A stretch of DNA of 64,000 nucleotides, taken from Lewinellaceae bacterium SD302. GTDB lineage: Bacteria > Bacteroidota > Bacteroidia > Chitinophagales > Saprospiraceae. The position numbers were made by a program, and so were the translations under genes. Shown here piece by piece: positions 42,983 to 49,922 of the stretch. The notes under the pieces are model-generated. The model saw only the letters and a list, made by a program, of their open reading frames with translations. It did no database searches and had not been told where the DNA came from. The stretch is taken from NCBI GenBank assembly GCA_002591745.1, contig PDLQ01000022.1, positions 1 through 64,000 of the forward strand, in the 5' to 3' direction. The first letter of the stretch is position 1, and each line of letters starts with the position of its first letter.

Positions 42983-44164
42983 CTACTCCTTAAAAGGGTC
43001 ACTCAACCGTTCTTCAAATGGTAGCTTATCGTCAGTTACGGAGCGCAGGAAAGCTACGAGAGCGAGTTTTTCCTCGTCAGTGAAGTTCATCCGTTTTGGA
43101 CTGCCATCGGTTTCACGCAACTCGTTGCTGAGATTAGCGTGAGGCTGAATATTGCTACTATAATGGTCAATGACTTCTTCCAGGGTGGCGAAGCGGCCAT
43201 CGTGCATATAGGGAGCGGTGAGTTCGATATTTCTCAGGAAGGGAACTTTGAACATTCCGTCGAATTGGCTACCGTCGATTTCACCCTTGCCCTTATCGTC
43301 TCCCACTACATCAAGACCATTGTTGGCGATGGCACGGGCGGGGAAAGACATGTCTGCGCTGTGGCAACTGGCACAGTTTTGGAGGTAGAGCGAGCGACCG
43401 GTTTGCTCCTGGAAGGTCCAGGTGGGCTCGTCGTTGGCATTTTCGCCGAAGAATTCCTGATCCGTCAGTCGGTCGAAACGGCTGCTGCCACTAATAATGG
43501 AGTTGGTAAATACTTCGAGTGCTTCCACAATTTGACTGGAAGACAAGATGTTGTTACGACCAAATGCTTTCTCGCTTAAAATACGGTACATCTCCTGGTC
43601 GTTGAGTTGTTGGGCCAACGCCACTACATCATGACCCATTTCGATCTCATTTTCGATGGTCTCGATGCTTTGGGCGGCGATGGTCTGGGCGCGTTCATCC
43701 CAAAAGAAGCCGACGAATGTGCCGAAATTGTCTGAACTGCCGTAGGAGGTTTCAAAGCTGGGCGTAGAAGCCAGTGCCAGGGAATTACGCTTGGTTTCCT
43801 GGCCATTGATACCCATACTCTTGGCCAGTGGGTCGGCGAAGGCAGCGGATTGAAGGTGACAGCTGGCACAACTGGTCTCACCGGTAATGGAAAGTTGTTT
43901 GTCGTAGAAAAGTACCCGCCCCAAGAGGGCCTTCCGGGCATCGATGGAAGAGCTGTTACCAGATGAATTCACGCGCATGTGGCGAGGCAATACGGTAGAG
44001 ATTGACTCGATATTCCGGTCAATGTTCAGTTGTTCGCTGAGGGTCGCGTATTCTTCGGAAGTGAAATCCTGAATGACGATCTCTTTGTTTGTCTCATCGG
44101 TGAGACAGGAAGACAGGAGTATAGAGAGCAGGGCGAAAAACAGCCCATAAGTAAGCTTTTGCAT
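42983..44164 (-). CDS. di-haem cytochrome c peroxidase family lipoprotein
   Basis: A 393-residue periplasmic protein; the ATG at 44164 gives a lipobox (LTYGLFFALLSILLSSCLTD). It has two c-type haem sites: GETSCASCHLQ in the first half and LQNCASCHSADMSFPARAI in the second, with distal Met/His candidates in AKSMGINGQETKRN and LTAPYMHDGRFATLEEVIDHY. The family reduces H2O2 with electrons from cytochrome c, or (MauG branch) oxidises protein or small substrates. No electron-donor gene is adjacent. Both CxxCH sites are intact, so activity is likely. Confidence 0.9.
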   Translation of the reverse strand: MQKLTYGLFFALLSILLSSCLTDETNKEIVIQDFTSEEYATLSEQLNIDRNIESISTVLPRHMRVNSSGNSSSIDARKALLGRVLFYDKQLSITGETSCASCHLQSAAFADPLAKSMGINGQETKRNSLALASTPSFETSYGSSDNFGTFVGFFWDERAQTIAAQSIETIENEIEMGHDVVALAQQLNDQEMYRILSEKAFGRNNILSSSQIVEALEVFTNSIISGSSRFDRLTDQEFFGENANDEPTWTFQEQTGRSLYLQNCASCHSADMSFPARAIANNGLDVVGDDKGKGEIDGSQFDGMFKVPFLRNIELTAPYMHDGRFATLEEVIDHYSSNIQPHANLSNELRETDGSPKRMNFTDEEKLALVAFLRSVTDDKLPFEERLSDPFKE

Positions 44165-44287
44165 AAGTAACCGGAGTTGACACCAGAAATTGTCTTCTGA
44201 ATTCACCAGAAGACAATCCAAATATAGCGGTTCAGCGGCGGCAAAGCCAGTGAAAAACGTTAAATGTCACTTAAATGTCAGCGAGGG

Positions 44288-44731
44288 TCAGCTTTCCGGG
44301 CTTTCATCAAGCTTGGCAATCTCCGTGCGGACGTACTTTTCGTACTGCTTTTGACGGAACTCCCGCCATTTGTCGTAGGCCTTGGGGTACTTGCGCAGGT
44401 CCTCCTTAAAGGTGCGGAAAGGCTTTGGACGTTTTAGGGCGTAGGTCAGGGTTTGCCAAAGCTCCTGGTTGCGGATGCGGTTGGTGAAATCCTTCATGAT
44501 GTCGATCCCGCGTTGGGCATCCAGCTTTTCGAGGTGGAAATAGCTGTCGGGGTCAGTAGCCACGGTTTGCATAATGATCTCAAAGACTTCCGGGTCGGCA
44601 CGGACGTTACGCTCCGGGTCGTCGGCAATCAGCAAACGGCCGTGTTCTTTGTTAACGTAGACTTCCATTCCACGACGAATCGCGGTAGCCATTTCGGAGA
44701 TTTGATCCGGGCTAAGTTCAAAAGCTGGCAT
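44288..44731 (-). CDS. UPF0158 family protein
   Basis: A 147-residue soluble protein following the UPF0158 pattern: an N-terminal ISEMATAIRRGMEVYVNKEHG segment, YFHLEKLDAQRGIDIMKDF, then a helical tail rich in aromatic and Lys/Arg residues (LKRPKPFRTFKEDLRKY ... KWREFRQKQYEKYV). Function is not established for the family. The structured element B lies 135 nt upstream in the sense direction, suggesting a long leader. Confidence 0.8.
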   Translation of the reverse strand: MPAFELSPDQISEMATAIRRGMEVYVNKEHGRLLIADDPERNVRADPEVFEIIMQTVATDPDSYFHLEKLDAQRGIDIMKDFTNRIRNQELWQTLTYALKRPKPFRTFKEDLRKYPKAYDKWREFRQKQYEKYVRTEIAKLDESPES

Positions 44732-44865
44732 AGTTGTTTTGTTCGAATGGGTTACTCAGGGGTAAAGATAGGGAGTAGGGAGTTAGTCTGGTAGTCGAAT
44801 AGTAACGGTCGTCAAATCGTCTGGTAGTGACGGAGAATTTATGAGCTCGTTAGGGCCTTCACTCA

Positions 44866-44985
44866 TCGTCCAAAATCGGCTCTTTTGTGCCAAAATTTTA
44901 CCCCGAAAACAGTCGCTTATCCCGATAAATTCCTATTCTTGGTGTTCATTTTGACAAAAGATAGCTCAATTTTAGTCAGATTCTG
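44866..44985 (-). ncRNA. structured repeated element, copy B
   Basis: Minus-strand sense. P1 is CTAAAATTG (44975-44967) with CGATTTTGG (44878-44870). P2 is CTTTTGT plus CAAAAT (44960-44948) with ATTTTG plus ACAAAAG (44896-44882). The apical sequence TTTATCGGGATAAGCGACT (44929-44911) nearly equals copy A. The P3 helix is weaker here (one mismatch). Homology with copy A extends over about 120 nt at roughly three quarters identity by eye. Confidence 0.6.
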
Positions 44986-45010
44986 AAAATCCTAGTAAGC
45001 TCTATAACAT

Positions 45011-45020
45011 GGCTACTTTG
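45011..45020 (-). repeat. 10-mer motif variant (GGCTACTTTG)
   Basis: One mismatch to TGCTACTTTG; it retains the GACTT flank (here GAAGTCC on the plus strand). It lies 26 nt upstream of element B in the element's own sense. Confidence 0.6.
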
Positions 45021-45063
45021 AAGTCCGAAAAGACAACCCATAAATTCAACATCCTACCCGCCT

Positions 45064-45101
45064 AAAAAAAGCCTCGACGCAAGAGCATCGAGGCTTTTTA
45101 T
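45064..45101 (-). terminator. intrinsic terminator of rplU-rpmA
   Basis: Minus strand: AAAAAGCCTCGATGCTC / GCGTCGAGGCTTTTTTT, an 11-bp or longer stem ending in a T-run, 21 nt past the rpmA stop. Confidence 0.92.
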
Positions 45102-45121
45102 CGTAGCGAAAGGTCGTGAGC

Positions 45122-45817
45122 TTACTTCACTTCTTTTCCGCCGTCCAGTTCGTCCTGGAGTTTTTCCAGTTCTTCCCATTTGGCATCAGCAGCCAGTTTG
45201 GCTTGCTTGGCCCAGGTAGAAGGACTGTGAATGCGGTAGCGGGGTCCGGCGTCATCCAGCATCTGCTGAACTTTCTCCTCGGGAGCGTCAGCCAGTTCTT
45301 GCCAGGTAGTGATTCCGATTCCGTGCAGCAAACCTTCGATCTTGGGACCGATGCCTTCTACCAGCTTCAGGTCGTCCTGCTTGATCTTTTTGCCGCTGGG
45401 CAGGGTGATCTTGCTGGTGGCAGCCTTTTTGCTGGGGGTAGCGTCTACATCGGGCGTAGAGTTGTCCTCAACGGCGGCTACTACCGGTTGTGGAGTTGTG
45501 TCGGCGGCTTTCTTGGCCGGAGTAGCTTTCTTGGCAGGCTTGGCCGGGGCCGGGGCAGCGGTACCGGCGGGTACGATGCTGACGAAGGTCCGGTTCAGGC
45601 GCTTCTTGGTGAAAGCTACGTTACCGTCCACTTTGGCGTGGAGGGTAAAGTCTTTGCCCATATAAACGTTCTCGCCGGCGTGGAACTTGGTGCCGCGCTG
45701 ACGAACGATGATGTTACCTGCTTTGGCGACTTGGCCACCGTAGAGTTTAACACCGAGGTATTTAGGATTACTGTCGCGGCCGTTGTCCGTACTACCTACA
45801 CCTTTTTTGTGTGCCAT
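45122..45817 (-). CDS. rpmA: 50S ribosomal protein L27 fused to a helix-hairpin-helix domain
   Basis: Residues 1-85 are a complete L27 ([56 protein letters not shown]), which reaches the peptidyl-transferase centre. A ~55-residue Ala/Pro/Lys linker follows, then a C-terminal domain with [21 protein letters not shown] and [20 protein letters not shown], a helix-hairpin-helix of the kind found on DNA- or RNA-binding proteins. The last ~30 residues form a charged helix. Normal L27 is 85-90 residues, so at 231 residues this is a true extension. Similar HHH tails are known in Bacteroidota mainly on L21; here L21 (next gene) is plain. Operon rplU-rpmA with strong terminator. Confidence 0.92.
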   Translation of the reverse strand: MAHKKGVGSTDNGRDSNPKYLGVKLYGGQVAKAGNIIVRQRGTKFHAGENVYMGKDFTLHAKVDGNVAFTKKRLNRTFVSIVPAGTAAPAPAKPAKKATPAKKAADTTPQPVVAAVEDNSTPDVDATPSKKAATSKITLPSGKKIKQDDLKLVEGIGPKIEGLLHGIGITTWQELADAPEEKVQQMLDDAGPRYRIHSPSTWAKQAKLAADAKWEELEKLQDELDGGKEVK

Positions 45818-45856
45818 GGTTGATTATCTTTTAAGGGATTGAGAATGGGGCCGTGA

Positions 45857-46165
45857 CTAGGCCGTGATGGAGTCGATCTTGATCTTGGTGAATTGCTGGC
45901 GGTGACCGTTTTTCACTTTGTAGCCCTTGCGGCGCTTCTTCTTGAAAACGATTACTTTGTCGCCCTTCACGTGGCCAAGTACAGTGGCGCCAACGGAGGC
46001 TTTCAGCATCGGCGTGCCTACGGAAATGTCGTCGCCGTTGGCGAGTAGACTTACCGTGTCGAAGGAGACGCTCTTGCCCTCCTCGGCTTCTAGCCGGTGG
46101 ACGAAGATCTCCTGACCTTCCTCAACTTTGAACTGCTGACCGGCTATGGTTACGATTGCAAACAT
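45857..46165 (-). CDS. rplU: 50S ribosomal protein L21
   Basis: A 102-residue large-subunit protein; ATG at 46165 gives the family start FAIVTIAGQQFKVEEGQEI. The core VFKKKRRKGYKVKNGHRQQFTKIKI is the L21 signature. It is of ordinary length without extension, unlike the following L27. The longer frame (to 46204) runs into the promoter box and is rejected. Confidence 0.96.
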   Translation of the reverse strand: MFAIVTIAGQQFKVEEGQEIFVHRLEAEEGKSVSFDTVSLLANGDDISVGTPMLKASVGATVLGHVKGDKVIVFKKKRRKGYKVKNGHRQQFTKIKIDSITA

Positions 46166-46201
46166 CGGTGGATGTATTAATGAAAAAATTAATTTGGGGC
46201 G

Positions 46202-46209
46202 CAAAGGTA
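46202..46209 (-). promoter_or_regulatory. -7 box TACCTTTG for rplU-rpmA
   Basis: Full consensus match followed by CGC, 36 nt before the ATG. Confidence 0.6.
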
Positions 46210-46322
46210 AGAATAAATGTTGAAATTTTTATCAGTCTACTAAGACCGACAAAAATTTTCAACCCGACAATCCAACAACCAAATGGCGCTGGCTCCGTTA
46301 GGCTTTTAAAAGTAAGTAAACT

Positions 46323-46490
46323 ATGTTCAACCTCTTTAAATCCAATCCCACCAAGAAGCTGGAACAGAAACACGAACGCCTCCTCAAAGAAGCTATGGAC
46401 CTACAGCGCAAGGGGGATATCAAAGGTTATGCTGCCAAGACCGCCGAGGCAGAAAAAGTGATGGATGAGATTCTCGCCAAGAAGCAATGA
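46323..46490 (+). CDS. DUF6435 family small protein
   Basis: A 55-residue protein beginning MFNLFKSNPTKKLEQKHERL, followed by a continuous amphipathic helix pair (LKEAMDLQRKGDIKGYAAKT, AEAEKVMDEILAKKQ). This layout fits the small DUF6435 family found next to unrelated genes in many Bacteroidota and Proteobacteria; function unknown. Its stop TGA is the first unit of an AATGA repeat tract. It diverges from rplU and precedes the DUF2256 gene. Confidence 0.85.
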   Translation: MFNLFKSNPTKKLEQKHERLLKEAMDLQRKGDIKGYAAKTAEAEKVMDEILAKKQ

Positions 46491-46612
46491 TCTAATGAGG
46501 TAATGATCTAACGAGACAATGATCTAATGAGACAATGATCTAATGAGGCAATAGTCTGCCTTTCAGGTTTCACATTGAATCATTAACTCATTCGATCAAT
46601 TAATCATTAATA
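46486..46612 (+). repeat. AATGA...TCATT spacer repeat (copy 4, best formed)
   Basis: A 16-nt unit (YAATGATCTAAYGAGR) is repeated four and a half times from inside the DUF6435 stop codon. After about 20 nt of unique sequence, TCATT units (CATTGAATCATTAACTCATT, then two more) run to the DUF2256 start. Confidence 0.8.
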
Positions 46613-46614
46613 AA

Positions 46615-46749
46615 ATGGCCCACAAAAAGCCTAATCTTCCGCAAAAGATTTGTCCCGTCTGTAAACGTCCTTTCACCTGGCGCAAGAAATGGGAGAAAGT
46701 GTGGGAGGAAGTCAAGTACTGTAGCGAACGCTGCCGACGCAGTAAGTAG
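46615..46749 (+). CDS. DUF2256 domain-containing small zinc protein
   Basis: A 44-residue protein: [43 protein letters not shown]. Two CxxC-type pairs (CPVC, CSERC) form a treble-clef/zinc-ribbon. The DUF2256 family is widespread and often sits near photolyase/cryptochrome or FAD genes; here it lies between DUF6435 and a cytochrome oxidase subunit III-like gene. Function unknown, family call secure. Confidence 0.9.
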   Translation: MAHKKPNLPQKICPVCKRPFTWRKKWEKVWEEVKYCSERCRRSK

Positions 46750-46942
46750 ACGCTCGGCTTCGCCTCGCTTTTGGACGGGCTAAAGCCCTCTTAGACGTCG
46801 CTGCGCGACTTGTGGACGCTCGTTCCTCGCTTGTGGGGAGGGGCTTTCGCCAAAGAATAAAGGCCATGCTTTTCCAAAAGGTCGCTTTAGCGATCATCCA
46901 AAAGGGCTCTAGCCCGTCCAAAAGGCCAAAGGCCGTCCAACT
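46750..46942. repeat. nested inverted-repeat element
   Basis: 193 nt filled by paired arms. TTTTGGACGGGCT (46768-46780) pairs with AGCCCGTCCAAAA (46911-46923), and AAGCCC with GGGCTC-type arms inside; several GGTCGC/GCGATC and GGCCTTT/AAAGGCC arms lie within. The sequence repeats words such as GACG and CCAAAAG. Not coding. It separates the DUF2256 and oxidase-like genes. Confidence 0.55.
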
Positions 46943-47578
46943 ATGTCCTATCCCCGCCCAGAAGAAGCCGGTCCCGCCCCCGATGACCAAACCGATAACT
47001 TCGCCTTCCATCCCAAAAATGTTTACCTCACGCTGTTGCTTTTCAGCCTGACGGTACTTTTCCTAACCCTAACGGCAGCCTTTGTGTATACCCGTATCCA
47101 GGCGGAATTGCCGACTCTGCGCCTGCCCTGGTTATTTTTGTTCAATACGGCCGTGTTGCTAGGTAGTAGCTATACTATACACCTGGCCAAAAAGGAGTAC
47201 CTGGCAGATAATACTGACGGCTACATGCGGGCCCTCTGGTATACGGTCGGCCTTAGTGTACTGTTTATGCTGTTGCAATTCGTGGCCTGGTATCAGCTTT
47301 TTAACGAGCAGGTCTATATTCATAGCGATGTTTCCGCCGGTTATCTCTACGTGATTTCCGTCCTGCATTTTTTGCACGTAGTCGCCGGGCTACCTTTCCT
47401 GTTTGTTTTCATATATCAGGCCCGTGTTCACATGCGCGAACCGGTAAGTGTACTGGTCTATTTCAGCGATCCGGATAAACGATTGAACCTGCGCCTGCTT
47501 AGTATGTACTGGCACTTCCTGGATGCGATGTGGATCTACCTGGTGATCTTTTTCCTCGTCTATCAGTTGGCTTTCTAG
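46943..47578 (+). CDS. cytochrome c oxidase subunit III-like protein (lone)
   Basis: A 211-residue membrane protein with five helices: NVYLTLLLFSLTVLFLTLTAAFVY, LPWLFLFNTAVLLGSSYTIHLA, LWYTVGLSVLFMLLQFVAWYQL, AGYLYVISVLHFLHVVAGLPFLF, and the terminal LLSMYWHFLDAMWIYLVIFFLV carrying the COX III signature WHFLDxxW. Subunit III stabilises haem-copper oxidases, but no subunit I, II or assembly gene is in the window. It may be a detached or accessory subunit. dapB follows 36 nt later on the same strand. Confidence 0.88.
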   Translation: MSYPRPEEAGPAPDDQTDNFAFHPKNVYLTLLLFSLTVLFLTLTAAFVYTRIQAELPTLRLPWLFLFNTAVLLGSSYTIHLAKKEYLADNTDGYMRALWYTVGLSVLFMLLQFVAWYQLFNEQVYIHSDVSAGYLYVISVLHFLHVVAGLPFLFVFIYQARVHMREPVSVLVYFSDPDKRLNLRLLSMYWHFLDAMWIYLVIFFLVYQLAF

Positions 47579-47614
47579 CCGGTAACGTACCTTCCGGATA
47601 AAATAACTCCGACT

Positions 47615-48388
47615 ATGAAGATCGCCCTTCTCGGTTACGGCCGCATGGGAAAAACCATTGATGAACTCGCCCTGGCTGCCGGCCACGAAGTTGTTTTGCG
47701 CAGCAGCAGACCCGCCGAAGACCGGGCACAACTAATTCAGGCCGACGTAGCCATTGAGTTCAGCCGACCCGAATACGCCCTGGAAAACATTGAACTGTGC
47801 CTGCAAGCGGGTATCCCCGTCGTTTGTGGTACCACCGGCTGGCTGACCAAGGGGGTAACGGGGAACGAATCGTTCGGTCCGGTTCAGGACTGGGTAAATA
47901 AACATCAGTCCGCTTTCTTTTATGCTTCCAATTTTTCCATTGGTGTAAACTTGTTTTTCAAGCTCAATCAATATTTGGCGAAAATGATGGCCGACTTGCC
48001 GGATTATGCCGCTGAGCTCAGGGAGATTCACCACATCCATAAACTGGATGCGCCTAGCGGAACGGCCATTACTTTGGCGGAGGACCTGGTCAGTAGTCAT
48101 CCGAAACTGTCGGACTGGCAACTGGTGGAAGAGCGCTGGCCGAAGGAGCAGATAGATAAGGACTTCAAAGTAGCAAAGCGAAATGAAAACAGTTTGCCGA
48201 TCGCTGCCGAACGAGCGGGCGAAACTCCCGGCACCCACCGGATTACTTACCGCAGCGAAGTAGATACCATCTACATTGAACACGAAGCCCACGGCAGAAC
48301 GGGTTTCGCCAAGGGGGCACTAGCCGCAGCGGAATGGTTGGTCGGCAAGCAGGGAGTTTTTGGTATGAAAGACCTTTTACAATTCTGA
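47615..48388 (+). CDS. dapB: 4-hydroxy-tetrahydrodipicolinate reductase
   Basis: NAD(P)H reductase of the lysine/diaminopimelate pathway; cytoplasmic tetramer. The 257-residue protein has the dinucleotide motif IALLGYGRMGKTID, then VVCGTTGW, ASNFSIGVNLFF, and the catalytic/substrate segment EIHHIHKLDAPSGTA (about residue 135). A CAAAGTAGCA copy (48166-48175) encodes KDFKVAKRN in a surface loop. It overlaps the convergent VOC gene by 12 nt. Confidence 0.95.
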   Translation: MKIALLGYGRMGKTIDELALAAGHEVVLRSSRPAEDRAQLIQADVAIEFSRPEYALENIELCLQAGIPVVCGTTGWLTKGVTGNESFGPVQDWVNKHQSAFFYASNFSIGVNLFFKLNQYLAKMMADLPDYAAELREIHHIHKLDAPSGTAITLAEDLVSSHPKLSDWQLVEERWPKEQIDKDFKVAKRNENSLPIAAERAGETPGTHRITYRSEVDTIYIEHEAHGRTGFAKGALAAAEWLVGKQGVFGMKDLLQF

Positions 48389-48808
48389 AGCCCCTGATCG
48401 GGCCCGGTTATAAGACTTCTCCTCCACCAGTTGGATATTGTTACCACAGGTATCGTTGAACACTGCAATGATTACGGTGCCTGCGTCCGTTGGCGGCATA
48501 CTAAACTCAACACCAAGCTTGGTTAAGCGGTCAAACTCATCCTGAACGCTGTCGACGTAGAATTGGGTGTACGGCATTCCTGCTTTCATCAACTCATCCT
48601 GGAAAACTTTGGACGGTGGAAAATGAAGGGGAGCTGGCTCTAGCAATAGCTCAGGCCCATCCTGGTCATATCGGGAAACGACCGTGAGCCATCGATTTTC
48701 TCCACCCAGGGGAATGTCATTTTTTTTAATGAACCCCAGAACATCAGTGTAAAACGCTAATGCCTTGTGTTGATCTCTGACTGGAATACTGACTATCTTT
48801 ATTTTCAT
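48377..48808 (-). CDS. VOC superfamily (glyoxalase/bleomycin-resistance-like) protein
   Basis: A 143-residue cytoplasmic protein with the paired beta-alpha-beta-beta-beta modules of the vicinal oxygen chelate fold: KIVSIPVRDQHKALAFYTDVLGF at the start, RWLTVVSRYDQDGPELLLEP in the middle, QFYVDSVQDEFDRLTKLGVEF, and the last strand FNDTCGNNIQLVEE with the metal-ligand Glu. Members range from glyoxalases to antibiotic-binding proteins, so the substrate cannot be named. It is convergent with dapB. Confidence 0.88.
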   Translation of the reverse strand: MKIKIVSIPVRDQHKALAFYTDVLGFIKKNDIPLGGENRWLTVVSRYDQDGPELLLEPAPLHFPPSKVFQDELMKAGMPYTQFYVDSVQDEFDRLTKLGVEFSMPPTDAGTVIIAVFNDTCGNNIQLVEEKSYNRARSGASEL

Positions 48809-48973
48809 AACTCAATTGATACAGTTTCACTATCTCATTCCTAAAGATATTATGAATGCTTCAGTATCCAATGACTCCTCATGAGATAGTGCGAAAATGC
48901 ACCTCAATTAACATTCTCTGAGAAGTAGTTGTTACAGCGATTCACCTTGTCTTGATGATTGCTCCCACTTCCC

Positions 48974-48981
48974 TACCTTTA
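48974..48981 (+). promoter_or_regulatory. -7 box TACCTTTA before the 49005 gene
   Basis: Seven of eight positions match TACCTTTG, 23 nt before the ATG at 49005. Confidence 0.35.
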
Positions 48982-49004
48982 CCCAATAATACCACATCAC
49001 ACCC

Positions 49005-49895
49005 ATGCGTCAATTCCTCATTATCCTTCTGGTTCTCGGTTTGAGTCCACTGGCCGCACAATTGCCGGTCACCAAAGTATTTTCCTTCGAGCTGGAACGC
49101 CGGGACACCGCTTTTACCTTCAGCAACCCGCAGTACCTGACGGCCTTTAACCCCAATGGTTACAATAATCAACCTAGCTTCGTTGATGATGACGTCATGC
49201 TCATGGCCGTTCAGTATCCGGAAATGCCACAGCCGGATATCTTCTCTTTTGATCTCAGCGCCAGGACCCAGACCCGCGTTACCCGTACCCGCAGTGGAGA
49301 ATACAGTCCCAAGCCGATCGGTGACGGTAGCCGGTTCAGTGCCGTTCGCCAGGAATATCTGGGACGGGACACCGTATTGCGCGTCTGGGAATTTCCCACC
49401 AACCGGGTAGACAATGGCCGACCGGTTTTTAAATACCTGAACGGTACGGGCTATTACAGCTGGCTCAACAGTCATCAGCTAGCACTCTTCCTTACCGGCT
49501 CGCCCAGCCAGTTGGTACTCGGCGACGTGACAACCGACAAAACCGTGCCCCTGGCCGAAAATCCGGGCCGTAGCTTCGATCGCCTGCCCAACGGTAATTT
49601 GATCTACGTACAAAAAAGTAACGCCACCGGCGCGCCCTGGCTGCTCATGGAAAAGAGCCTGTACAAGCTCAACCAACCCGCCCGTACCCTGGTGGAGACG
49701 TTGCCCGGATCCGAAGATTTTATCGTCCTCAACGACGGCACTGTCCTGATGGCCAATGGTAGTAAGATCTATCATTTCGACCCTATCCGTGATCGGAATT
49801 GGCGGGAGATCGTGGACTTGCGCTTCTACGGTATCCGGAAACTGAGTCGCCTGGCTTACAACGGCCGCGACCGCATCGCCGTGGTGACCGAATAA
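49005..49895 (+). CDS. secreted WD40/TolB-like beta-propeller protein
   Basis: A 296-residue exported protein with signal peptide (RQFLIILLVLGLSPLAAQ). The mature part has recurring beta-blade patterns (NQPSFVDDDVMLMAVQYP, IFSFDLSARTQTRVTRTRSGEYSPKPIGDG, YLNGTGYYSWLNSHQLALFL), similar to TolB-like PD40 propellers that read out periplasmic partners. No enzyme motif and no T9SS tail. The CRTAC1-like gene starts 27 nt after its stop, so the two are probably co-transcribed. Confidence 0.75.
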   Translation: MRQFLIILLVLGLSPLAAQLPVTKVFSFELERRDTAFTFSNPQYLTAFNPNGYNNQPSFVDDDVMLMAVQYPEMPQPDIFSFDLSARTQTRVTRTRSGEYSPKPIGDGSRFSAVRQEYLGRDTVLRVWEFPTNRVDNGRPVFKYLNGTGYYSWLNSHQLALFLTGSPSQLVLGDVTTDKTVPLAENPGRSFDRLPNGNLIYVQKSNATGAPWLLMEKSLYKLNQPARTLVETLPGSEDFIVLNDGTVLMANGSKIYHFDPIRDRNWREIVDLRFYGIRKLSRLAYNGRDRIAVVTE

Positions 49896-49922
49896 AATTG
49901 CCAACCAGCTTGATTCACAATA

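Larger units (their letters stand above)
44732..45063. other. non-coding region holding element B and a motif variant
   Basis: About 330 nt without a gene between the UPF0158 start and the rpmA terminator. It contains element B (44866-44985) and GGCTACTTTG at 45011-45020. Confidence 0.6.

Noticed and set aside
45116-45823. 235-codon frame opposite rpmA
   Set aside because: Mirror of the L27-HHH gene, caused by its Ala/Pro/Lys-rich codons; Gly/Val/Leu-rich nonsense composition with no domain.
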